DNA of 64,000 bases from Woeseiaceae bacterium (GTDB lineage Bacteria > Pseudomonadota > Gammaproteobacteria > Steroidobacterales > Woeseiaceae), in contig JANQGQ010000018.1 in assembly GCA_028277185.1 (NCBI GenBank), forward strand, positions 186,001-250,000, written 5' to 3'. Of this stretch, positions 9,187 through 17,250 are shown in pieces. The notes beneath the pieces are model-generated. The model was not told the DNA's origin, did not search any database, and saw nothing but the letters and a program-made list of their open reading frames with translations. Both the position numbers and the translations under genes were made by a program. Each line of letters begins with the position of its first letter. The stretch's first letter is position 1.

Positions 9187-11691
9187 CTAGGCCGCCCGGC
9201 TGCCTGTCGGCCAGCGGCGGTACGACAGCTCACCGAGATACGCCAGCAACGCGAGCGCCAGCAGCCAGGGCCAGAGTTTGCGTATCGACAGCGCACCGGC
9301 GCTCACCGGGATGCCGCTGCTCGCGTCGCCGCGGTTCAAGACCGCGCCGCCGGTGCCCGCCGCCAGCCGCTCGAGGTCGAGACCCCGCCAGGGATCCACC
9401 TGGGTCTCGGCCGACAGCGCTTTGGCCGCGATCAGGTGTCGATTCGTGACGGGGCTCAGCAGACGCACGTCCTCGCTCGCCGACACCACCAGGTCGGCGC
9501 GGAACCATCCCGGCGCCATTTCACGGAAGGAGAGCTCCGCTGGAGACAGCCCGGAACGGCCGTCACTCGCCGTCGTACCGCCCACCACGGCCAACGTCGG
9601 CCGGGCATCGCCCGGACCGTTGCGTAACGCATCCACGTACAACCGTTCGCCCCGGCGCAGCAGCTGATAGTCGAACGCCCGGCCGTCCGCCGCGGTCCGC
9701 CGCATCACCCGCGACAGCAGACGGCCGTAGTCCGCCCAGTTCTGCCAGCCGTCGGTGCCCGGACCCACCGGCTCGGTCATCAGCGCGGTCACCCGCCCGA
9801 GGCCGACGCGCCAGCTCGACAGCACCGGGTGGGCACTGTCTTCGGTTTCCAACAGCACGTCGGCGCCGTCGCGGTTCTGCACTTCCACGTAGGCACCGAC
9901 GGCCGGCAGACCCTGCATGTCCACCTCACCCCACCAGCCGCTGCCGGTGCGCGCCGCCACGGGATACGGCCCGGTCTTGTACAACGGCAACCGGGTCTCG
10001 TCCGGCTTGCGGAAGTTGATCTCCGACAGATTGAACGGCCCGGGCACGGCATAGAAACGGCCGCCGCCGATCCGTGCCATGCGGCTCAATATCGGGTCGT
10101 CTTCACCGAGGCCCGGCAGTACCGTGGACACGGTAACGCCCTCCTCGGCCATCTGACGGATGATCGCATCGTAGTCGGCGTCCTCGACCTGCGCATCGGT
10201 GATCGCCAGGATGTGCTTGTAGGTGGCGCGTACGTTCTTCAGACCGTAGTACGCTTCTTCTATCGCCGGCATCAGGGTGGTGCCGCCGTCGGCGTGCAGG
10301 CGGCTGATCGCGCGCTCGATCGAGGAGCGGTTGCGCAATGTCTGCAGCGGCGCGGCCCAGCTCTTGTTGCCATAGAACTCCACCACGCCGACCGTGTCGG
10401 TTCGGCGGAGCTTGTTCAGCGACAGCCGGGCCATTTGCTTGCCGAGTTCAATCGGCCGGCCCCACATCGAGCCCGAGGTATCGATGATGATGGCAAGCGC
10501 CACCGTCGGTTCTTTCTTCTCCGTGCGCTGCTGGAACTCGACCGGCAGCACGTCCGCCACGGGCGTCTCGTAGTAGCCGCCTTCGCCGAACGCGCGGCGG
10601 CCGCCGGAAAACAGCAGACCGAGCCCCTCCTCCCGCACGGCTGCCATGATGTGCTGTTGAAACGCATCGGGCAGCGACACCGCGGGTACGTCGTCGATCA
10701 TGACGAGTTCGTAAGCGTCGAGCGGCAGGTCGGCGTTCAGCGGCGCGTCCGGCGCCTCGACGACAAAACCCGAGCCCAGCAGTTGCTGCAGCTCGTCGGT
10801 ACTGCCGCGTTCGCGGTCCGCGACATACAGCACGCGGATCGGCGGCTGCACGGCGAAGCCGACGCTCAGCCGGTTGTTCGCGGGGTTGCTGTCGTGGCGA
10901 TTGTCCTGCTCAGTCCTGACCTCGGCCGTCAGCGTCGTGAAGCCAGCAAGTTCCGGTTCGAACGCCAGTACGACCTCGCTGCGACCGGCGAGGCGGGCGG
11001 GCGCGCGGGCGAGTTCTTCGCCGTCCTCGTCGCTGAGCACCACGGTCACCGGCCCCGTGCCGACGACCGTCACCGACGCCTCCACGGTGTCGCCGACGCG
11101 CCAGTCGCCGATCGCCTCGAGCGCGGCCGGATAGACGTCGTCGTTGCGCCGGCCCAGATCGTGGACGTCCACCAGGATGCCGCGCTCGCTCAACTGAGTC
11201 AACGTCCCACCCCAGTCGCGGTCGGTGGACAAGCCGTCGGAGATCACGGTGACGCGGCCGCTGACGCCGACCGGCAACTGCTGCAGCGCCAGCGCCAGGG
11301 CATTGCTCAGTGAGGACTCGCTGTCCAGGCCGTCGACCGCGAGGCGTTGTCCGGCGGTCGCCGCCGTGTCGTTCGAAGACGGCGCCCCCAACTCGATCAC
11401 AGTCAGTTGATCGCGCCCACCGGCGATGCCGGTCACGTCGGACAGCACGGCCTCGGCTGTCGCCCGTTGTTCCTCGCTCAGGCTCGCCGAACGGTCGACG
11501 ATCACCACCTGATGCTGCTCCGAGCCCGGTGCGAGCAACACCGGTTGCGCCAGCGCGGCGATCACCAGCGCCAACAGCAGGGAACGCAACACTGCCTGGA
11601 GTATGTCGTCGACCCGTCGCGGCAAGAACCACAAGGCCGGGATCAGTGCGAGCAACACGAAGAAGCCCGGATTGAGAAAACTGATCTGCAT
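9187..11691 (-). CDS. Membrane-anchored VWA-domain protein with glutamine-amidotransferase-like segment
   Basis: An 834-residue protein starting at the ATG of 11691 (MQISFLNPGFF). Two N-terminal hydrophobic segments (residues 5-24 and 36-52) are followed by a degenerate first VWA-like domain with DRSAS at 66-70, then an amidotransferase-like flavodoxin-fold stretch (about 286-385, with the SGGRRAFGEGG loop). A canonical VWA domain begins with the MIDAS DTSGS at 404-408, and there is a C-terminal membrane helix near 805-825. VWA/MIDAS domains bind a metal ion and a protein partner. In this context it is the likely client or partner of the MoxR ATPase encoded upstream. The frame can be extended to 11907, but that adds an implausible Cys/Trp-rich stretch overlapping the BatA-like gene. 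Confidence 0.88.
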   Translation of the reverse strand: MQISFLNPGFFVLLALIPALWFLPRRVDDILQAVLRSLLLALVIAALAQPVLLAPGSEQHQVVIVDRSASLSEEQRATAEAVLSDVTGIAGGRDQLTVIELGAPSSNDTAATAGQRLAVDGLDSESSLSNALALALQQLPVGVSGRVTVISDGLSTDRDWGGTLTQLSERGILVDVHDLGRRNDDVYPAALEAIGDWRVGDTVEASVTVVGTGPVTVVLSDEDGEELARAPARLAGRSEVVLAFEPELAGFTTLTAEVRTEQDNRHDSNPANNRLSVGFAVQPPIRVLYVADRERGSTDELQQLLGSGFVVEAPDAPLNADLPLDAYELVMIDDVPAVSLPDAFQQHIMAAVREEGLGLLFSGGRRAFGEGGYYETPVADVLPVEFQQRTEKKEPTVALAIIIDTSGSMWGRPIELGKQMARLSLNKLRRTDTVGVVEFYGNKSWAAPLQTLRNRSSIERAISRLHADGGTTLMPAIEEAYYGLKNVRATYKHILAITDAQVEDADYDAIIRQMAEEGVTVSTVLPGLGEDDPILSRMARIGGGRFYAVPGPFNLSEINFRKPDETRLPLYKTGPYPVAARTGSGWWGEVDMQGLPAVGAYVEVQNRDGADVLLETEDSAHPVLSSWRVGLGRVTALMTEPVGPGTDGWQNWADYGRLLSRVMRRTAADGRAFDYQLLRRGERLYVDALRNGPGDARPTLAVVGGTTASDGRSGLSPAELSFREMAPGWFRADLVVSASEDVRLLSPVTNRHLIAAKALSAETQVDPWRGLDLERLAAGTGGAVLNRGDASSGIPVSAGALSIRKLWPWLLALALLAYLGELSYRRWPTGSRAA

Positions 11692-11746
11692 GATCAGGTA
11701 CCCGTCGGATCGCCGGACGAACCCACGGCGTGGAACAGTCCACGGG

Positions 11747-13489
11747 TCACGGCATCCGCCCCTTCTGATACAGCCACCACTCGACGAGCAGCCCGCCCAA
11801 TGCCAGCAACAACAGCCACACGAGGGCATTGCGCAGCAGAGCGGCATCGAGAACGTCGAGCCCCATGTACTGCAAGGCACCGTCCAGCCGGCCGGTGGTG
11901 GCGGCACTGTCCAGCAGCGCGACCTCCAGGGGCTCGGCGCGGCTCGCGCGATGCAGAAGGCCCGCGCGGTTCGGCACGAAGTCCACGCCGAGGGTGTCGA
12001 TCAGTTGGCCGTCGGGATCGACGAACGCCGGCGCATTGCCGACCGGCGACACCGGCAGCGGCTGACCGGCCGCGAGATACGGGTACCACTTCTCGACCCC
12101 GGCCAGCCAGCGCACGCTTTGCGCGACGAACAGCGGGAAAGACCGTGATTGCACGAAGTTGTAGTCCTCGCTCAGGAGCTCCTGCCAAACGCTGAAGCGC
12201 CACTCGCTGTCGGGCTGCATCGCCACTTCCACGGCGCGCTCGGTCGCCTCCGCGAGTCCCGAGGCATCGATGTTGGCGAGACCGATGCGCTGCACCGCCG
12301 TGTTCAGCAAGACCATGGCATCCGGAGAGCCGTCCGTCTCCGGGTAACCCAACAGGAACGCTTCCGCCTGCAGCTCGGCGTCGACAAACTCGAGCGCCGG
12401 CACGCCAGCGTCAGACGGCTCATCGCTCAAACGGATCACCACGTCCGGATCGGTATTCACGAGTTCGATGGCGCTGTCGGCATTCAACGCCGCTGCCAGC
12501 ACCGGCGGCAGCGTCTCGGACAACTGCACCCGGATCGGCTGCTGTGTCGGCAGCCTGAGTCGTGCCCGGTCGTCGAGCGGCAACGCGTCTTCGCCGGTCA
12601 GCGCCACGCTCACCAGACCGCCGTCGGCCGGGAGGTTCAGCACCCGGTAAGTCGCGCGGTCGGCATCCGTCTCCAGTCGGCTCGCCGGCAACGTCCGGTC
12701 GTCGATCCGAACGACGATCTCTCCGGCAGCCGGCAGTGCGGCCGCATCGCCTTCCACGCGAAACAGCAGGTCCACCGCGGTCCAGTTGCCGCTGGCGGCC
12801 TGCGCGACACCCAATGCGGTAATGCCGGCGTTGTCTGTGCCCGGTTCGACATCCGACGACCCGCGCCGTACCGATACACCGGCCGGCAGCCGCTCGATGA
12901 CCGCCGCACTCACCGGCGCCTCGCCGTACACCCGCACCTGCGTCGTCGCTGCGTCACGGCGCACCGACGCGAGCTGCATGAGCTGCCGCTCCACCGAGGC
13001 CGGCACCGCTTCGGGCGTCTTCTTCGCCAGCCGCGCCGGCAACAGCAGCGGATGCTCGCCCGGGTTGAGTAAGGTCTCCGCGGCCGCACCGGCCCAGATC
13101 ACCTGCCGCTGGTCGGCCGGCAGTTGCTTCAAATCGTCCTCGAGATCGGCCAGCGCATGCTCGAAGCGGCCTGGCCGCGCCATGGCCGCCGAGCCGTCGA
13201 GCACCAGCACGTAGAACGCCGCGCCCTCGTCGTCCTGCCATTGGGGCTCTGCAATCGCCAGCCACAACAGGGAGCAGATGGTGAGTATCAGCAGGTACGC
13301 CCAGGGATGCCGGAAGCGCTGCCGGAACGTACGCACCGGCGCTTCGCTGACCGCTTCTTTCCAGAACAGCAGTGTCGGCACGGTCTGCTGCCGAAAGCGG
13401 ATGCGCAGTATTTGCAGGGCATACAGCGTAGCGGCGAGCGCGGCGATGCCACCCGCTACGGCCAGTGGTGTCAGGTTCGCAAAGCCCAC
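11747..13489 (-). CDS. BatA-like membrane protein (aerotolerance regulator N-terminal domain plus degenerate VWA)
   Basis: A 580-residue protein whose GTG start at 13489 lies just after the DUF58 stop (13492). The N-terminus has a hydrophobic helix (about 6-25), the RxQTVPTLLFWK motif typical of the Bat N-terminal domain, and a second helix (about 62-80). A VWA-like fold follows, in which the MIDAS is degraded (VLDGSAAMA instead of DxSxS). A C-terminal helix (about 552-572) precedes a basic tail. This is the arrangement of BatA-family proteins encoded with moxR and DUF58 genes. Loss of the MIDAS suggests a structural rather than metal-dependent role (inference). It is followed 55 nt later by the MIDAS-containing VWA gene. 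Confidence 0.87.
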   Translation of the reverse strand: MGFANLTPLAVAGGIAALAATLYALQILRIRFRQQTVPTLLFWKEAVSEAPVRTFRQRFRHPWAYLLILTICSLLWLAIAEPQWQDDEGAAFYVLVLDGSAAMARPGRFEHALADLEDDLKQLPADQRQVIWAGAAAETLLNPGEHPLLLPARLAKKTPEAVPASVERQLMQLASVRRDAATTQVRVYGEAPVSAAVIERLPAGVSVRRGSSDVEPGTDNAGITALGVAQAASGNWTAVDLLFRVEGDAAALPAAGEIVVRIDDRTLPASRLETDADRATYRVLNLPADGGLVSVALTGEDALPLDDRARLRLPTQQPIRVQLSETLPPVLAAALNADSAIELVNTDPDVVIRLSDEPSDAGVPALEFVDAELQAEAFLLGYPETDGSPDAMVLLNTAVQRIGLANIDASGLAEATERAVEVAMQPDSEWRFSVWQELLSEDYNFVQSRSFPLFVAQSVRWLAGVEKWYPYLAAGQPLPVSPVGNAPAFVDPDGQLIDTLGVDFVPNRAGLLHRASRAEPLEVALLDSAATTGRLDGALQYMGLDVLDAALLRNALVWLLLLALGGLLVEWWLYQKGRMP

Positions 13490-13491
13490 CG

Positions 13492-14388
13492 TCAGGCCGC
13501 CAGACTACCGGACTCGAACAGGGCCGCCAGCTGCTCGACCACGTCCTGCCCGGCGTCCAGCCGCAGCAAGCCCGCGCGGCGTTTTCTCGCCAGCGACGCG
13601 AGCTCATCGCAGAACCGGTCATACGCCTCGCGGTAGCGCTTCATGACCGCCGGCGTCATCGCAATATCCGTGACCTCGCCGGTTTCACAGTCGCGCAGGC
13701 GCAGCTCGCCCTCAAGCCCGGGATCGGCGTCTGCGGGCCGCGTGATCTGAATCAACAGCAGCTTGTGCCGCACCTTGCCGGTCGCGGCAGCGAACCGTTT
13801 GAGACCCGACGGATCGAAGAAGTCACTGACGATCACCAGCAGCCCCGGCCGCAGGTTCAGGCTCGCGAGCTTGTCGAGCGACTTCGCCAGATCCGTGTTC
13901 TGCCGCGGCTGCAACAGCGACAGGTAGCGCGCAAAGCGCATGATGCTGACTTTGCCGGTCTCACCCTTCGTCACCAGATCGAGTTCGTCGCCGAACGGCA
14001 CCAGACCCGCCGTGTCGTTCTGGTTCATGCTGATCGCGGCCATTGCCAGCGCGGCCTTCAGCGCCGCCTTTATCCGTACCGCGTCGTCGCTGTACATGCT
14101 CGCCGAGAGGTCCGGCATCACGTACAGCGGCAAGTCCTGCTGCTCTTCGTAGAGTCTCAGGAACACCCGGCCCAGCCGGCGGTAGATATTCCAGTCGATC
14201 CGCCGCAGGTCGTCACCCGGCGTGTACGGACGATAGTCCCGGAACTCCATGCCGCTGCCGAGATCCCGCGACAGCTTCTCGCCGAAACGTCCGCCCGCGG
14301 CCACCCGCCGCGCAGTGATGCTCAGGTGTGTCAGCGAGGCCAGAAAGTCCGGGTCGAACAGTTCCTCGAAGGTCGGCGTCGCGCTCAT
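13492..14388 (-). CDS. DUF58 family protein, MoxR partner
   Basis: A 298-residue soluble protein with the DUF58 signature GMEF-RDYRPYTPGDD-RRIDW at residues 46-66, followed by a VWA-like fold beginning at DLSASM. DUF58 proteins are nearly always encoded beside a MoxR ATPase and are thought to act with it in assembling or activating membrane or periplasmic complexes; the biochemical role is not settled. The gene starts 19 nt after the moxR stop and ends touching the BatA-like gene, so translational coupling is likely. No transmembrane segment is evident, placing it in the cytoplasm. Confidence 0.93.
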   Translation of the reverse strand: MSATPTFEELFDPDFLASLTHLSITARRVAAGGRFGEKLSRDLGSGMEFRDYRPYTPGDDLRRIDWNIYRRLGRVFLRLYEEQQDLPLYVMPDLSASMYSDDAVRIKAALKAALAMAAISMNQNDTAGLVPFGDELDLVTKGETGKVSIMRFARYLSLLQPRQNTDLAKSLDKLASLNLRPGLLVIVSDFFDPSGLKRFAAATGKVRHKLLLIQITRPADADPGLEGELRLRDCETGEVTDIAMTPAVMKRYREAYDRFCDELASLARKRRAGLLRLDAGQDVVEQLAALFESGSLAA

Positions 14389-14407
14389 AGGCTATACCTC
14401 GCAGCAC

Positions 14408-15442
14408 TCAGGAACGTGCGGCGCCGGGCTCGTCGACCGTCTTCAGTATGTGCTCCACGATCTGCTCATCGGCGATCCCGTCGGACTGGCCGTGGAAGTT
14501 GATCAGCATGCGGTGCCTGAGCGCCGGCAGCGCCACGTCGCGGATGTCGTCGCAGCTCACCGCGAACCGGTCGCTGAGCAGTGCACGCACCTTGCCGGCT
14601 AAGAGCAGCGACTGCGCGCCGCGCGGCGAGGCGCCCAGTGCCACGTACTCGTTGACCACCGGCGGTGCATAACGGCTGTCCGGCTGCGTCGCCATCACCA
14701 GATGGATGGCGTAGGTCTTCGCAATGTCCGGCACGGGCACCTGGCGCACGATGTCGCGCATCGCCACCACGTCCTCGCCGCTGGTCGCCGCGTGGATGAC
14801 GGGCGCCACACCGCCCGTCGTGCGGTCGAGGATCGCGGCGTAGTCCTGCTCCTTCGGATAGCCCACCACGAGCTTGAACAGGAAGCGGTCGAGCTGCGCT
14901 TCCGGCAGCGGGTAGGTGCCTTCCTGTTCCACCGGGTTCTGCGTCGCCAGCACGCAGAACGGTTCTTCGAGCTTGATCGTGCGCTGGCCTGCGGTCACCT
15001 GACGCTCCTGCATCGCCTCGAGCAGCGCCGACTGGGTCTTCGGCGTCGCGCGGTTGATCTCGTCGGCGAGCACCAGGTTCGAGACGATCGGCCCTTCCTG
15101 GAAGCGCAGCTCCTGACCGCCGTCCGGCGTCTCCACCAGCACCGTCGTGCCCTGGATGTCTGCCGGCATCATGTCGGGGGTGAACTGGATGCGGGAAAAG
15201 CGCGTGCCGACGGCCTGGCTCAGCGAATTGACCAGCATGGTCTTACCCAGACCCGGCACGCCTTCCAGCAGCACGTGCCCGCCGGCGAACAAGGCCGTCA
15301 TGACACCGTCGATCACGGCGTCCTGACCGACCATCATCGCGCAGACCTGTTCCTTGATGTCGGCGTAGATGCTGCGGAACTGGCCCGCGGCCTCGCGTGC
15401 CTGATCGGCACTCTCTATCTGTGTACCGGCTGCCGATGTCAT
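14408..15442 (-). CDS. MoxR-family AAA+ ATPase
   Basis: A 344-residue AAA+ ATPase: Walker A GVPGLGKT at residues 61-68, Walker B LVLADEIN at 123-130, the sensor-1 stretch CVLATQNP and a C-terminal lid domain with SPRGAQSLLLAGK. These are the hallmarks of the MoxR subfamily, chaperone-like ATPases acting with VWA proteins. The start overlaps the stop of the upstream 576-aa gene by 4 nt (15439-15442), indicating translational coupling. Gene order MoxR, DUF58, BatA-like, VWA, TPR is the classic MoxR/Bat arrangement. Confidence 0.95.
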   Translation of the reverse strand: MTSAAGTQIESADQAREAAGQFRSIYADIKEQVCAMMVGQDAVIDGVMTALFAGGHVLLEGVPGLGKTMLVNSLSQAVGTRFSRIQFTPDMMPADIQGTTVLVETPDGGQELRFQEGPIVSNLVLADEINRATPKTQSALLEAMQERQVTAGQRTIKLEEPFCVLATQNPVEQEGTYPLPEAQLDRFLFKLVVGYPKEQDYAAILDRTTGGVAPVIHAATSGEDVVAMRDIVRQVPVPDIAKTYAIHLVMATQPDSRYAPPVVNEYVALGASPRGAQSLLLAGKVRALLSDRFAVSCDDIRDVALPALRHRMLINFHGQSDGIADEQIVEHILKTVDEPGAARS

Positions 15443-17169
15443 GGTTGTTGTCCCTCACTGCGTTCCGTGGTTGTCGATGGGGCATCGCCGGGCGCGCTGC
15501 CCTGACGGTCGAAGTAGTTCCTGACCAGGTGCCGGGACCAGCCCGACACCTCGGTCTGCTGCAGCGTGCCGATGCGCTCACCGCGCGCCGAGCGCGCACG
15601 GGCTGCCACCGGTGCCGCTTCCTGCTCCTGCGGCACCGACTGCTCCTGCCGGATCTGTTCCGGGCCGTCGCCGCGTACGCCGATTAGCCGGTCGGGCTTG
15701 GGTACTGCCAGCATCGCCTTCGCGGCGCCACGGTTCTTCTTGATCGCGTCGTCGGACTCGCCCCGACCTTCGCCCTGAGAACCACTCGCCTGCTGCTGAC
15801 CGGCATTGGGCTGCCCCCCCTGGCCCTGTCCCTGCGCCTGGGCTTCTGCGTCCGGGTCTCCGCCGCCCGACTCACCGCCTGCGCCCTCGCTGTCGGTCCG
15901 GCCCCGATCCTGGGCCTTGCCGCTGTCACCGCCCTGCGGCTCACCAGCGTTTTGGCTGGCCTGCCGGGCCGCTTGCTGATTGGCCGCCTGCTGCTGTGCG
16001 TTCTGCGCGTTCTGCGCAGAATCCGTCTGCGCCGCCGAAGAGTCGTTGCCGGCCATGCTTTCCTGACCGCTGTCGGCCGACTGATCGCCGCCCGCGGAGC
16101 TGTCCGAACCCGCGGAGTCGCCGGACTGACTGGCCGACTGCTGACCGCTGCTCTCCGTCGAGCCCGCCCGCTGTTGGCCCGCGGCCTGCTGCCGATCCGA
16201 ACCGGCCTGCCGGTTCCGGTTCTGCTCGCCCGTCGCGGCCTCGCGGCCGCTTGCCGATTGCTGACCGCCCGCCGCCTGACCGGCCGGCCGGCTGCCGGCA
16301 CCAGAAGGCAAACCGCCCGACGGCTGGCCCGCCGAACTCTGACTCTCACTCTCCAGCAACGAAGGCTGTCCGCCGGGTTGCGACGCACTGCTGTCGGTCG
16401 AGTCCGGCACACCCGCGTCCGCGGTCTCGCCCGGCTCGGCACCGGGCGTTTCCTCCGCCAACAACTCGTCGCCGGAACGACGCGCCTCCTCGCGCGCCGC
16501 CTCGTCGTCGAGCCGCGCGACCACACTCAGATCCGGGCTGGTGCCGATATCCTCAGTCGTGCCCGCAAACAACTCGCCGGCCACATTCAGCCGTTCCTGA
16601 GCGCCGAGCCAGATCGTCAACAGCAGCACGCACAGCGTCGCCGGCACCGACAGCAGCGCGCCCCGCGACAGCGGCCAGCGCCGGTCGCTGCCGACCGCCT
16701 GCGCCGCGCTGCCCATCGCCCGCTCTGCCGGCCCGATCGCATCGTCGATCGCGGCCTGCATGAAGCCCGTGCGATCGCGCACGCCGATGAACTCGTCGGC
16801 CGTCGCCAGCCGGTTGGCGAGCTTCAACTGCCGGTCGAACAGGCCCAGCGTCTGGTGACGCGGCAGCACGTGACGCAGGTAATCCCGCAACAGCCAGCCC
16901 AGCGCGAAGACGCCGGCAAAGCCCACCACCAGCACAGCGTACTGCCACCAGAGGAGCCCGAACGACGCGTACCCGGCCAGATAGCGGACCAGCTCCACCA
17001 GCAGCAGCGGCAACGCAAACAGAGACAAGAGTGCCAGCGTCCGGCACAGCACCTGCCGGCTGCGCAGGCCGAGGTAGGCCTTATCGAGTACTCTGCGCGC
17101 CCGCCCTGCCAGCCGGTCGAGATCGCCCCGGAGCTGCCGGCTACCGCCGGATGTCGATGCTTTCGTCAT
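15439..17169 (-). CDS. Three-TM membrane protein with long Gln/Ser/Gly/Ala-rich region, first gene of MoxR operon
   Basis: A 576-residue protein. Two membrane helices (about 43-62 and 72-95) form a hairpin near the N-terminus, and a third lies at about 168-190. From about 240 to 470 the sequence is low complexity, dominated by Q, S, G, A, D and E, then returns to ordinary composition for the last 100 residues (AKAMLAVPKPDRLIGVRGDG and after). Topology and disorder recall DUF4175-type proteins found in some MoxR loci, but I cannot confirm membership. As first gene of the block and overlapping moxR, it is probably an inner-membrane component of the same complex, with the disordered part in the periplasm (inference). 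Confidence 0.8.
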   Translation of the reverse strand: MTKASTSGGSRQLRGDLDRLAGRARRVLDKAYLGLRSRQVLCRTLALLSLFALPLLLVELVRYLAGYASFGLLWWQYAVLVVGFAGVFALGWLLRDYLRHVLPRHQTLGLFDRQLKLANRLATADEFIGVRDRTGFMQAAIDDAIGPAERAMGSAAQAVGSDRRWPLSRGALLSVPATLCVLLLTIWLGAQERLNVAGELFAGTTEDIGTSPDLSVVARLDDEAAREEARRSGDELLAEETPGAEPGETADAGVPDSTDSSASQPGGQPSLLESESQSSAGQPSGGLPSGAGSRPAGQAAGGQQSASGREAATGEQNRNRQAGSDRQQAAGQQRAGSTESSGQQSASQSGDSAGSDSSAGGDQSADSGQESMAGNDSSAAQTDSAQNAQNAQQQAANQQAARQASQNAGEPQGGDSGKAQDRGRTDSEGAGGESGGGDPDAEAQAQGQGQGGQPNAGQQQASGSQGEGRGESDDAIKKNRGAAKAMLAVPKPDRLIGVRGDGPEQIRQEQSVPQEQEAAPVAARARSARGERIGTLQQTEVSGWSRHLVRNYFDRQGSAPGDAPSTTTERSEGQQP

Positions 17170-17216
17170 GAGCCACCACCTGCCGCGACAGCCAGCGAAT
17201 AAGGGGCCGTCGCGAC

Positions 17217-17240
17217 AAAAAGGGGGTACGCCGGGTACCC
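17217..17240 (-). terminator. Rho-independent terminator after the STN-TonB receptor gene
   Basis: Reading the minus strand just past the receptor stop, a 6-bp perfect stem GGGTAC/GTACCC with a 5-nt loop is followed by CC and five T residues. It separates the receptor gene from the MoxR-operon start at 17169, so the MoxR block should have its own promoter. Confidence 0.65.
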
Positions 17241-17250
17241 GATCGAACGA

